A stretch of 64,000 nucleotides of DNA from Hoeflea sp. IMCC20628 (GCF_001011155.1 NZ_CP011479.1:1692501-1756500), one strand, 5' to 3'. Counted from the first letter of the stretch, positions 27,201-34,093 are shown. The notes: a model not told the origin generated them from the letters alone. Translations and numbers: made by a program.

Positions 27201-28395
27201 ATCCAACGGCGTAACGGTCAACTTGCGAACCGACACGGTTTCGGGTTCGTGGGCCGAGAATGACACGGTTGTGAACTTCGAGGATGTTAGCGGCTCGCGC
27301 ACCGGTAACGACGTCATCTATGGCACAACGGTTACCGATGATGAGGGTGGCGACAATTTCATTCGCACCTACGGGGGCAATGACCGCGTGTTTGACTACA
27401 GCGGTGATGACACGGTCGAGCTTGGCTCCGGCGATGACCATGTGCGCGTTGGCGGTGGCGAAGACAGCTTTGATGGTGGAACGGGTGTCGATTTCATTTC
27501 GTACTACGATTCATCCAACGGCGTAACGGTCAACTTGCGAACCGACACGGTTTCGGGTTCGTGGGCCGAGAATGACACGGTCGTGAACTTCGAGGATGTT
27601 AGCGGCTCGCGCACCGGTAACGACGTCATCTATGGCACAACTGTCACAGATGACGAGGGTGGCGACAATTTCATTCGCACCTACGGGGGCAATGACCGCG
27701 TGTTTGACTACAGCGGTGATGACACGGTCGAGCTTGGCTCCGGCAATGACTATGTGCGCGTCGGCGGTGGCCGTGACAGTTTTGATGGTGGGGACGGTGT
27801 AGACTTTATCTCCTATTTCAGCTCGTCAGACGGTGTAAGGTTGGACCTTGCAGCCAACAGCGCTGCTTTGTCCTGGGCTCGAGATGATACCGTTATGAAC
27901 TTCGAGGGTGCGTCCGGCTCAAGCAGGAGCAACGATGATCTGCGCGGCGATGAGTCGGAAAACGTGTTCCGCGGCAATGGTGGCGATGACCGCCTTCTGG
28001 GCCGTGATGGCAATGACCGGCTCTATGGCGGTGATGATGACGACCGCCTATTCGGAGGTTCGGGCTCAGATGAGCTGCACGGCGATGATGGCAATGACTT
28101 CCTTCACGGCGGCGGCGGCACAGGCGTTGACGATCTCTATGGCGGGTTGGGCAGTGACCAATTCCATTTTGACCGCGGCGACGGCGATGCAGTGGTGCAT
28201 GATTTTGAGAACAACATCGATGTGTTTGAGTTCGACAATTTCCTAGGTGCAGCCACGGCATCCAATCAAGCCTTTTTCGACGCCTATGCAAGCCAGCAAG
28301 GTAGTGACGTGGTATTCGACTTCGGCGCAGACGGTACGCTCACTATTGCCGACACCACGCTCGGCCTGGTGCGCAGTGATTTTGATTTGGTGTAG
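24280..28395 (+). CDS. Secreted S8 subtilase with P domain and RTX repeats
   Basis: A 1371-residue protein. The N-terminal subtilisin/kexin-like domain has its triad visible as Asp38 (VGEYDDGVD), His77 (GDAHGTACAG) and Ser273 (GGTSAATPVVSG), with the oxyanion Asn in QAAGND. A P/Homo B domain spans about 373-497 (DHSYLGDLQITMTSAEGTE, FGTWTVSIADNF). RTX Ca-binding repeats (GGAGNDRVF, GGDDDDRLF) run from about 585 to 1300. The C-terminus ends in SDFDLV, like type I secretion signals. There is no Sec signal, and no ABC exporter genes are in the window, so export must use a system elsewhere. Most of the RTX part consists of 312-bp tandem repeats. Confidence 0.9.
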   Translation: MMVNDPLYGVQWHFSLLGNIEAIWEDYNGAGVNVGEYDDGVDYNHADLAGNYDASLHVVDDNGNVVDPFPAQSGDAHGTACAGIIGAVGNNGEGGTGVAFGTTITGVNIFDPNSYGFVNGNFDEFLDVVSQGDSFDIMSNSWGSMPVFSQSSNLANPLSGDARLQAEYAQLAANARDGLGTVIVQAAGNDTLDSNGDGTNASRFTATIAAADESGNAQDYTNFGQSILVSAPAASVTTDITGSPGYNDGGGVDIFGRPDFADSDYTANFGGTSAATPVVSGVVALMLEANDQLGWRDVQNILAGSAVVAPSAYDAPGSGVFDQGSWFENGAENWNGGGMHFNVSYGYGLVDAFQAVRMAEVWSLFDDAQTSANEEMVTSSTYNAPGGNAAIPEDGTSLTFTMDVSSDISVEHVGFYLEFDHSYLGDLQITMTSAEGTEITVYASNFATATTFDGTWYFGIDSLLGENAFGTWTVSIADNFSSDSGSVQSAYLEVYGQTIDTDDVYHYTQEVADLVIDDAGRAVLADTNGGNDWINAAAIGDVNLAIDLLSNGNGFGRDENGFTFISIASGTVIENVVTSDGDDDIMGNGASNEIHGMRGDDEIYGLGGQDDIFGGAGNDRVFDGLGDDTVELGSGNDYVRVGGGRDSFDGGAGVDFISYYDSANGVTVNLRLDTASGSLANHDTVVNFEDVSGSRTGNDVIYGTTVTDDEGGDNFIRTYGGNDRVFDYSGDDTVELGSGDDHVRVGGGEDSFDGGTGVDFISYYDSSNGVTVNLRTDTVSGSWAENDTVVNFEDVSGSRTGNDVIYGTTVTDDEGGDNFIRTYGGNDRVFDYSGDDTVELGSGDDHVRVGGGEDSFDGGTGVDFISYYDSSNGVTVNLRTDTVSGSWAENDTVVNFEDVSGSRTGNDVIYGTTVTDDEGGDNFIRTYGGNDRVFDYSGDDTVELGSGDDHVRVGGGEDSFDGGTGVDFISYYDSSNGVTVNLRTDTVSGSWAENDTVVNFEDVSGSRTGNDVIYGTTVTDDEGGDNFIRTYGGNDRVFDYSGDDTVELGSGDDHVRVGGGEDSFDGGTGVDFISYYDSSNGVTVNLRTDTVSGSWAENDTVVNFEDVSGSRTGNDVIYGTTVTDDEGGDNFIRTYGGNDRVFDYSGDDTVELGSGNDYVRVGGGRDSFDGGDGVDFISYFSSSDGVRLDLAANSAALSWARDDTVMNFEGASGSSRSNDDLRGDESENVFRGNGGDDRLLGRDGNDRLYGGDDDDRLFGGSGSDELHGDDGNDFLHGGGGTGVDDLYGGLGSDQFHFDRGDGDAVVHDFENNIDVFEFDNFLGAATASNQAFFDAYASQQGSDVVFDFGADGTLTIADTTLGLVRSDFDLV
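26131..27930 (+). repeat. 312-bp tandem repeats within the RTX protease gene
   Basis: The unit is 104 codons, starting at NDRVFD. Units begin at 26131, 26443, 26755, 27067, 27379 and 27691. Units 2-4 appear identical base for base; unit 5 differs only near its end, and units 1 and 6 are diverged versions that cap the array. Each unit carries Ca-binding motifs and a VTVNLRTDTVSGSW... linker ending NFEDVSGSRTGNDVIYGT. Confidence 0.93.
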
Positions 28396-28442
28396 GTGGC
28401 GGCGGCATCTGGATGAAGCTCCTGGTGATTTGCAGGGAGAAG

Positions 28443-28898
28443 ATGATGACGAGGAGCCTGAACGCCGAGCTTCGTGGGAGTGTGATTGCAGCGATTGAAG
28501 ATGGTGTTTCGACACGGGAGGCGTCGCGGCGCTTCCGGATCGGGATTTCGACGGCCGGGAGCTGGTATCGCCGCTACCGCGAGACCGGTGAGGTGGAGGC
28601 ACGCAAGCAGGGTCAGCCCTCGCGTTCGAAACTCGACCCGCAGGTCGACTATATTGTCGGCCTCATTGAAGCGACGCCGGACATCACGCTTGCCGAGATC
28701 GGTGAACGACTTGTTGCGGAACGCGGTATGCGGGCGGCTCCATCGACGGTCTGGTTGCTTCTCGACCGCCGCGGCATCACGTTCAAAAAAGACGGCGCAT
28801 GCCGCCGAACAGCAGCGTCCTGATGTCCTGCGCCGCCGCATAGCCTGGTTTGACGGCCAACTCGACCTCGACCCCGAGAAGTTGATCTTCATTGATGA
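28443..28898 (+). pseudogene. IS630 family transposase, 5' fragment
   Basis: The sequence encodes the N-terminal part of an IS630-type transposase (LNAELRGSVIAAIEDGVSTR, RYRETGEVEARKQGQPS) preceded by AGGGAGA. At a run of six A (about 28787-28792) the frame must change by +1 to continue into KKTAHAAEQQRPDVLRRR and LDPEKLIFIDE. The gene then stops at 28898, where the IS3 element begins, so the second half with most of the catalytic domain is missing. The A6 run could be a transcript-slippage site, as known in this family, or a later mutation. Confidence 0.8.
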
Positions 28899-28968
28899 GG
28901 TAATCCCCCCGCAAAATAACAGGCTTCAAAAGTAGAATTTTCTCGGCAATATGATCGAGGAGATTTCG

Positions 28969-29232
28969 ATGAAGACGAGCAGATTTAGCGAACTACAAAT
29001 TCTTGCAATCTTGCGCCAGGCGGAGGGCGGTGTGCCTATGTCCGAGCTATGCCGGGAACATGGGATGAGCTCGGCCTCATTTTACAAATGGCGGGCCAAG
29101 TATGGCGGCATGGATGCGTCTATGATCAGCCAAATGAAGGCTCTGGAAGACGAGAACCGCCGGCTGAAGAAAATGTATGCCGAGATGAGCATGCAGGCCG
29201 AGCTTCTGAAGGAGGCCCTTGGAAAAAAATGA
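28969..29232 (+). CDS. IS3 family transposase OrfA
   Basis: An 87-residue protein with an N-terminal helix-turn-helix ([40 protein letters not shown]) and a C-terminal leucine-zipper helix ([21 protein letters not shown]). The ATG at 28969 follows GAGGAG. The final codons contain a run of seven A (29223-29229) directly before the TGA, a slippery site for -1 frameshifting into OrfB to make the OrfAB transposase. Confidence 0.9.
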   Translation: MKTSRFSELQILAILRQAEGGVPMSELCREHGMSSASFYKWRAKYGGMDASMISQMKALEDENRRLKKMYAEMSMQAELLKEALGKK

Positions 29233-30101
29233 CGCGGCCATCTCAACGCCGGGAGATGGCCGGGAAGGCAGTGGCGTTGCGAGGGGTGAGCATTGCGCTT
29301 GCCTGCCGCAACTTCGATGTCAGCGGGACCTGCTATCGTTACAGGGCCAAGCTGAACGACGAGAACGAGCAGATCGCCGATCTCCTGATCGGGTTAACGA
29401 GGGCGAAAAAGACCTGGGGTTTTGGCCTCTGTTTCCTTTATCTGCGCAATGTCCAGGGCCATCGTTGGAACCACAAGCGTGTCTATCGCATCTACCGCGA
29501 ACTGGAACTGAACCTGCGGATCAAGCCGCGCAAGCGTTTGAAGCGGGACAAGCCGGATGCACTGGCCGTCCCGGATCAGCCAAACTTGGTCTGGTCCATC
29601 ATTGCCCGGCAGACAAGCGAAGCGCCGTCGAGAGGGGACTTCATGGCGGACCGTCTGGAGGATGGAAGGCAGTTCCGGCTGCTGAATGTCCTGGACGACT
29701 TCAACCGCGAAGGACTCGGCATCGAAGTGGATTTCTCGCTTCCCGCCGAGCGCGTCATCCGCAGTCTGAACCAGATCATCGAATGGCGCGGCAAACCATT
29801 CGCAATCCGTGTAGATAATGGGCCTGAATACGTCAGCGGCAAGCTGATGGAATGGGCTGAGAACCAGGGTATTGCCTTGAACCATATCCAGCCAGGAAAG
29901 CCGCAGCAGAATGCATATGTCGAGCGCTACAACCGCACAGTCCGGCATGAATGGCTTGACCAATACATCATCGAAAGCATCGAGGAGGCACAGGAGTTCG
30001 CCACGCAATGGCTATGGACCTATAACAATGAACGGCCCAATATGGGCATCGGCGGCATCACACCCGCACAGAAACTGAAAATAGCTGGACACCCGCATTA
30101 A
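29229..30101 (+). CDS. IS3 family transposase OrfB (DDE integrase domain)
   Basis: A 290-residue rve-type integrase core in the -1 frame relative to OrfA, with its own ATG at 29229 overlapping the OrfA stop. Catalytic residues are present: Asp in RGDFMADRL, Asp in [10 protein letters not shown] and Glu in [16 protein letters not shown]. Two departures from close relatives are visible. About 12 extra residues ([12 protein letters not shown]) precede the first catalytic Asp. The last codons (GHPH) come from the end of the nested IS5 element and replace a probable ...KIAA ending. Confidence 0.87.
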   Translation: MTRPSQRREMAGKAVALRGVSIALACRNFDVSGTCYRYRAKLNDENEQIADLLIGLTRAKKTWGFGLCFLYLRNVQGHRWNHKRVYRIYRELELNLRIKPRKRLKRDKPDALAVPDQPNLVWSIIARQTSEAPSRGDFMADRLEDGRQFRLLNVLDDFNREGLGIEVDFSLPAERVIRSLNQIIEWRGKPFAIRVDNGPEYVSGKLMEWAENQGIALNHIQPGKPQQNAYVERYNRTVRHEWLDQYIIESIEEAQEFATQWLWTYNNERPNMGIGGITPAQKLKIAGHPH

Positions 30102-31362
30102 CCCGCTCTTTTTGCCCTGTTTTGGGTCAGCATTGCGCAAAGGCATGACTTTCTGCCCCACCGTTGCTCCGGCAGGGTCGCTTCATCCTTTCCTAGACGG
30201 ATTCATAGCGCGATTTTAGCCCGTCGTTCGTGGAAGATCAGCCGATCAAAGTTGTAGGCGAGGTTTGCAAGCGTCAGTTTCGCCTCTGCCCGTGCGAGAC
30301 CGATTGTGCGTATGAACAATCCAAAACGGTTCTTTTGGTGTGCGAACACATGCTCCACAACTGCACGGATTGATGACTTCTTCGCATTGGCGCGCGCGGT
30401 CGGTTTTGGCATCGGTTTGCCTGCTGGCTTTCGACGGTGGATTTGACTGGTGAGCATTTGGTCGGCCAGCCATTTCTCGTTCTTCTTTGACCGATAGGCC
30501 GAATCTGCCCAGACATTCGAGCCCGTGTTATCGGTGCTGACGACATGTTTGAGTTGCCGGCCATCCGCCTCAGTTGCTGACGTCACCGTACTCTCACGGA
30601 TGAAGCCAAACTGCCTGTCGATTGAGATATGCGACTTGTAGCCAAATACCGGGATGGCGATCATCGGTAGCGGTGTTCCGTCTGGGCGGTAGCGAACCTT
30701 GCCACCTATTTTCAAGGTCCAGCGGGCGTCAACATCCTTCTGCGCCGCCTTGTTGGGCTCATCCTTCCAGATTTCCCCGGCCGACTTGCCAGCCTTGATC
30801 TCTGCCTTTTCATCCTCGGTGTTGCGCTGTTTGGGGGCTGGAACCAGCGTGGCATCAACAATTTGGCCGGACATTGGAATGTAGCCCTTCTTCTGCAGTT
30901 GCCAGTCGAAGGCTTTCATCACTCGTTTGAGCGTGCCGGTCTCGGTCAATTTGTTCCGGAAGAGGCGAATGGTGTTCTCGTCTGGTGTGGGGGCACCCAA
31001 ATCGAAATCAAGAAACCGCATCTAGGAAAGTCGATCACGAATCATGAACTCCGTCCGGGCATCAGACAGATTGTGCTGAGCCTGCAGGATCAGAGCCTTG
31101 AACATCGACACGGGATCAAACGGGGGACGCCCACCCTTGGATCCATCGCTATAGCCAAGCCCTTCAACCAACCAGTCCCTGAAATATTCAAAATCCACTG
31201 TCGCATCCAGGACTTCAAGTGGGTCGCCATGCTCGCTCAGCTTCTCAAGATGTTCCGAAAGCCCAAAAAGTGACTGCTGTTTCATAAAATCACCCTCCCA
31301 GTTTCTGCCTGGCCAGAGTGAATCATAAAATGCGGAACAAGGGGAGGTTAATGCGGGTGTCC
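30087..31362 (-). mobile_element. IS5-type insertion sequence nested in the IS3 element
   Basis: A 1276-bp element with 17-bp perfect terminal inverted repeats (GGACACCCGCATTAACC at 30087-30103, complement at 31346-31362), flanked by AGCT on both sides (30083-30086 and 31363-31366). Removing it and one AGCT rejoins OrfB as ...K-I-A-A-stop followed by an ordinary IS3 right end, which supports the exact boundaries. Confidence 0.87.
30203..31285 (-). pseudogene. IS5 family transposase with an in-frame amber codon
   Basis: The full frame is 360 codons. It contains the IS5 N-terminal domain (DSKGGRPPFDPVSMFKALIL is nearly complete as GSKGGRPPFDPVSMFKALIL), the catalytic Asp segment (SGQIVDATLVPAPKQRN), VWADSAYRSKKNE and RAVVEHVFAHQK with the catalytic Glu. 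Codon 88 is TAG (31022-31024), between FMIRDRLS and MRFLDFDLG, where relatives have an aromatic residue; the frame is otherwise unbroken. This is a single nonsense change, so the element probably cannot move without suppression or a partner transposase. Confidence 0.87.
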
Positions 31363-31411
31363 AGCTGCGTGAATTCTACCGCTGAGCCCCGTTAAAAACG
31401 GGGGGATTACC

Positions 31412-31636
31412 ATCCAAATAGGATTCTCGATCTGTTTTGTGTTGAGGTGTCTCAGTTCCGGAAGATTCATTGTTTCGGGAGTAGGGGGCATGGCGGCGAT
31501 TTTTGAAGTGGTCACCACCGAGTTGGATTTCCAGTTCTGCCCTTCCGTCAAGGTAAGGTCGTAGTGATTTGGGTACGACCACCCGGGCCGAATATCGACC
31601 GTTCCGTTCTTTCCAATGACGTAGTTTGCCTGCCAT
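31412..31636 (-). pseudogene. Tyrosine integrase, N-terminal remnant
   Basis: The first 42 codons from the ATG at 31636 give MAGKLRHWKERNGRYSARVV followed by VPKSLRPYLDGRAELEIQLGGD, which has the look of the N-terminal arm-binding segment of alphaproteobacterial phage/island integrases. After about 31511 the resemblance is lost, and the reading frame runs into the end of the IS3 element. The catalytic domain is absent. The position directly beside the tRNA 3' end, reading away from it, is where an island integrase is expected. Confidence 0.68.
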
Positions 31637-31650
31637 GCCGAAACCCGATT

Positions 31651-31676
31651 TTGTGACGCTATTTGTGACGTCACAA
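31651..31676. promoter_or_regulatory. TTGTGAC repeats and 14-bp palindrome upstream of the integrase stub
   Basis: TTGTGAC occurs at 31651-31657 and 31663-31669, and inverted at 31670-31676. The last two form the perfect palindrome TTGTGACGTCACAA. It lies 27-40 bases upstream of the integrase start and about 60 bases from the attachment repeat. It may be an integrase arm site, an excisionase site or an operator of the integrase gene. Confidence 0.5.
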
Positions 31677-31728
31677 TGGGGTAAATGCCCTGCAAGTCAA
31701 CGACATTCAATCATTTCAAGGGGATGGT

Positions 31729-31752
31729 ATGGTGGGCGATGAGAGACTCGAA
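31729..31752. repeat. Right attachment-site repeat inside tRNA-Val
   Basis: This is the 24-bp partner of 21497-21520. It forms the 3' part of the functional tRNA-Val gene, so integration leaves the tRNA intact. Confidence 0.82.
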
Positions 31753-31805
31753 CTCCCGACATCCTCGGTGTAAACGAGGCGCTCTACCAACTGAGCTAAT
31801 CGCCC
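31730..31805 (-). tRNA. tRNA-Val (anticodon TAC)
   Basis: The cloverleaf is complete on the minus strand: acceptor GGGCGAT paired with ATCGCCC, D arm TTAGCTCAGTTGGTAGAGC, anticodon stem CCTCG/CGAGG with loop TTTACAC (anticodon TAC, reads GTA), T loop TTCGAGT, discriminator A and an encoded CCA. It is the integration site of the island. Confidence 0.97.
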
Positions 31806-31977
31806 CCAGTTCGGTGACGCGTCTTTAGGGGGTTCGCGACACTTCCGCAAGAAAAAAAACACATATCGTGAATATCAAAAACCGATCTGCCATGGCCATA
31901 TAGGCGTTCACCGTCTCTCGGCGAGGCCAGGTTTTTGTGCAAGTTTGAACTTTGTCGAATTTCCTTTGCAACGACGC
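31806..31977. other. Intergenic region between the two tRNA genes
   Basis: No gene is seen here. It must hold the promoter of tRNA-Val on the minus strand; a weak TTGCGG-N17-TAAAGA can be drawn but is not convincing. Confidence 0.4.
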
Positions 31978-32006
31978 TTGACACCTCAGTGCGAACGCCG
32001 TAATTC
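31978..32006 (+). promoter_or_regulatory. Probable housekeeping promoter of tRNA-Asp
   Basis: TTGACA (31978-31983), 17 bases, then TAATTC (32001-32006), with the rhizobial-type C before the -35 box. The mature tRNA-Asp begins 47 bases downstream of the -10 box, which leaves room for a short leader. Confidence 0.6.
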
Positions 32007-32052
32007 ACCGCTCACGGAACGGCGGTCACCCACTGTTTCGTCTGAAAAATGC

Positions 32053-32129
32053 GCGGGTGTAGCTCAGTTGGTTAGAGTGCCGGCCTGTCACGCCGGAGGT
32101 CGCGGGTTCGAGTCCCGTCACTCGCGCCA
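32053..32129 (+). tRNA. tRNA-Asp (anticodon GTC)
   Basis: Acceptor GCGGGTG pairs with CACTCGC (one G-T pair). The D arm, the anticodon stem CCGGC/GCCGG with loop CTGTCAC (anticodon GTC), the T arm GCGGGTTCGAGTCCCGT, discriminator G and an encoded CCA are all present. Confidence 0.97.
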
Positions 32130-32547
32130 TTTTTCAAATTTTTGTCCGTTTTGTAAACGGACCATTTCAAAGTCTTCCAAATAGACCAGACATTTGGCGC
32201 TCCGGCGCCGGATTGTCTCGTCTTGACGGTTCCTGCTCTCGTTCAAACAGTCTATACCAAATTTGCTTTCCTTTTTTGGGGTGAGTCTGGTCTGTGGCGA
32301 TTCCTTTTGCAGGAGTCGGGATTTGGACTGCAGTTGTAAAAGTTTGCTGGAATTGCCGGTCTGGCAGACCTATGCAGCGTGAAAGCTAGTACTATGGCAG
32401 CAATTGCCCTGCATGCTCTTGCGCAGGGTGACAGGCTGCGCTAACCACGCCGCGTTGCAACATGATCAGCCGCGCGGGCGAGGGGCCTGCTCCACACCTT
32501 GGGTCAAGGCCGGAGCTTCGACTGTCGCGGATACAGGAACGGACGTC
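32130..32547. other. Leader region of the nuo operon
   Basis: There are 418 bases without a supported gene between tRNA-Asp and nuoA. The nuo promoter should lie here. A TTGACG (32223) and a CTATAC (32252) are present but 24 bases apart, too far for one sigma-70 promoter. The frame before nuoA is open upstream, but the residues are unlike NuoA. Confidence 0.5.
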
Positions 32548-32913
32548 ATGACGGAACTTCTGGGCGCTTATGTGCCAATTGCCATTTTCATCGGACTTGC
32601 GCTGGTCATCGGACTGGCACTGCTGATCGCGCCTTTCGCGATCGCCTACAAGAATCCTGATCCGGAAAAACTCTCGGCCTATGAATGCGGATTCAACGCA
32701 TTTGATGATGCGCGCATGAAATTCGATGTGCGATTCTATCTGGTGTCGATCCTGTTCATCATCTTTGACCTCGAAGTCGCATTCCTGTTTCCCTGGGCGG
32801 TGTCGTTCGGCGATATCGGCTGGATGGGATTTTGGTCGATGATGGCGTTTCTCGGCGTGCTGACGATCGGCTTTGTCTATGAATGGAAAAAGGGAGCCCT
32901 CGAATGGGAGTGA
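32548..32913 (+). CDS. nuoA: NADH-quinone oxidoreductase subunit A
   Basis: A 121-residue membrane subunit of complex I with three transmembrane helices and the conserved [20 protein letters not shown] loop, which contributes to the quinone-site entrance. The frame is open to 32404, but the family N-terminus begins at the ATG at 32548 ([14 protein letters not shown]). It is the first gene of the 14-subunit operon. Its last 10 bases overlap nuoB. Confidence 0.96.
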   Translation: MTELLGAYVPIAIFIGLALVIGLALLIAPFAIAYKNPDPEKLSAYECGFNAFDDARMKFDVRFYLVSILFIIFDLEVAFLFPWAVSFGDIGWMGFWSMMAFLGVLTIGFVYEWKKGALEWE

Positions 32914-33479
32914 GCAACGCACCAGTGGTGGCGCCTGCGCCCAAGGGCATCATTGATCCTTCGACCGGCAAGCCGGTGGGCAGCAACGATCCGTTTTTCG
33001 GCGAGATCAACAATGAACTGGCCGATAAGGGCTTTCTGGTCACCTCGACCGATGAGTTGATCAACTGGTCGCGCACCGGCTCGCTGATGTGGATGACCTT
33101 TGGTCTGGCCTGTTGCGCCGTCGAGATGATGCAGATGTCGATGCCGCGCTATGACGCCGAGCGTTTTGGGTTCGCACCGCGCGCCTCACCGCGTCAGTCG
33201 GACGTGATGATCGTCGCCGGCACGCTGACCAACAAGATGGCGCCGGCGCTGCGCAAGGTCTATGACCAGATGCCGGAGCCGCGCTACGTGATCTCGATGG
33301 GATCATGCGCCAATGGCGGCGGCTACTATCACTATTCCTACTCGGTGGTGCGCGGTTGCGACCGCGTGGTGCCGGTGGACATCTATGTTCCCGGTTGCCC
33401 GCCCACAGCCGAAGCCTTGCTGTACGGGGTAATGCTTCTGCAAAAGAAGATGCGCCGCACCGGCACGATCGAGCGCTAG
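32904..33479 (+). CDS. nuoB: NADH-quinone oxidoreductase subunit B
   Basis: A 191-residue peripheral-arm subunit holding cluster N2, the last Fe-S centre before quinone. The ligand cysteines are seen in [20 protein letters not shown] and [11 protein letters not shown]. The ATG at 32904 overlaps the end of nuoA; an in-frame ATG at 32883 lies deep in nuoA and is unlikely. nuoC follows after 8 bases. Confidence 0.96.
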   Translation: MGVSNAPVVAPAPKGIIDPSTGKPVGSNDPFFGEINNELADKGFLVTSTDELINWSRTGSLMWMTFGLACCAVEMMQMSMPRYDAERFGFAPRASPRQSDVMIVAGTLTNKMAPALRKVYDQMPEPRYVISMGSCANGGGYYHYSYSVVRGCDRVVPVDIYVPGCPPTAEALLYGVMLLQKKMRRTGTIER

Positions 33480-33487
33480 GAGACCGG

Positions 33488-34093
33488 ATGATGAGCCAGG
33501 CCCTCAAGGAACTTTCGGATTATCTCACAGAAGTCAAAGGCGAGCTGTTTGACACGACTGTCATTGCCTATGATGAACTGACCCTTGCCACGCAGCCGTC
33601 GAAGCTGATCGAGCTGATGACGTTCCTGCGCGACGATTCGCAGTGCCAGTTCGTCAGCTTTATTGATGTCTGCGGTGTTGACTGGCCAGGCCGGGCCGAG
33701 CGGTTCGACGTGGTCTATCATCTGCTGTCGCCGCGGCAGAATTTCCGGATCCGGGTCAAGATCATGACATCGGAAGATGTGGCTGTTCCGTCGCTGACGG
33801 CGGTTTATCCCGGTGCCGACTGGTTCGAGCGCGAAGCTTACGATCTTTTCGGTATCCTGTTTTCCGGGCATCCGGATTTGCGTCGCATCCTCACCGATTA
33901 CGGTTTCGAGGGGCATCCGTTGCGCAAGGATTTCCCGCCGACGGGGTTTGTTGAAGTCCGCTATGACGATCAGGTCAAGCGGGTGGTTTACGAACCTGTG
34001 GAGCTCAAGCAGGAATTCCGCAATTTCGATTTTCTCTCCCCCTGGGAAGGCACCGACTACGTGCTGCCGGGCGATGAAAAAGCCAAGGGGTGA
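33488..34093 (+). CDS. nuoC: NADH-quinone oxidoreductase subunit C
   Basis: A 201-residue peripheral-arm subunit (30-kDa homologue) with the family signature around [20 protein letters not shown] and [19 protein letters not shown]. It has no cofactor and forms part of the core near the quinone site with NuoB and NuoD. Two adjacent ATG codons (33488, 33491) are possible starts, and the frame is open further upstream inside nuoB. NuoC and NuoD are separate genes, as in most alphaproteobacteria. Confidence 0.95.
   Translation: MMSQALKELSDYLTEVKGELFDTTVIAYDELTLATQPSKLIELMTFLRDDSQCQFVSFIDVCGVDWPGRAERFDVVYHLLSPRQNFRIRVKIMTSEDVAVPSLTAVYPGADWFEREAYDLFGILFSGHPDLRRILTDYGFEGHPLRKDFPPTGFVEVRYDDQVKRVVYEPVELKQEFRNFDFLSPWEGTDYVLPGDEKAKG

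Larger units (their letters stand above)
28899..31411 (+). mobile_element. IS3 family element interrupted by an IS5 element
   Basis: The inverted ends GGTAATCCCCCCG are at 28899-28911 and, in reverse, at 31399-31411. A further partly matching AGTAGAATT/GGTAGAATT segment lies inside each end. OrfA and OrfB lie inside in the standard order. Near the last codons of OrfB, an IS5-type element (30087-31362) is nested. No matching target duplication flanks the IS3 ends: the left flank is an IS630 fragment and the right flank is integrase sequence, which suggests a deletion or rearrangement at this element. Confidence 0.8.
21497..31752. mobile_element. Decayed genomic island integrated at tRNA-Val
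   Basis: About 10.2 kb bounded by a 24-bp exact direct repeat (21497-21520 and 31729-31752) that is the 3' end of tRNA-Val. The intact tRNA gene is on the right and reads into the island. A stub of a tyrosine integrase lies directly beside the tRNA, in the usual position for integrative elements. The interior is largely insertion sequences plus a lipoprotein and an RTX protease, and parts are clearly more AT-rich than the flanks. The integrase is truncated, so the island is predicted to be immobile on its own. Confidence 0.82.

Noticed and set aside
26131-27930. Regular repeats considered as a CRISPR array
   Set aside because: The period is 312 bp, and the repeats are in frame and encode RTX protein; there are no spacers.
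30087-31362. The 17-bp inverted repeats as ends of a composite transposon
   Set aside because: They bound a single IS5-type transposase gene and have a 4-bp duplication, so they are simply the ends of one insertion sequence.
31348-31710. 120-codon minus-strand frame
   Set aside because: It runs across the IS5 end, the IS3 end and the integrase stub in a different frame from the integrase; it is a chimeric chance frame.
32223-32258. TTGACG and CTATAC as the nuo promoter
   Set aside because: The spacing between the boxes is about 24 bases, too long for sigma-70.
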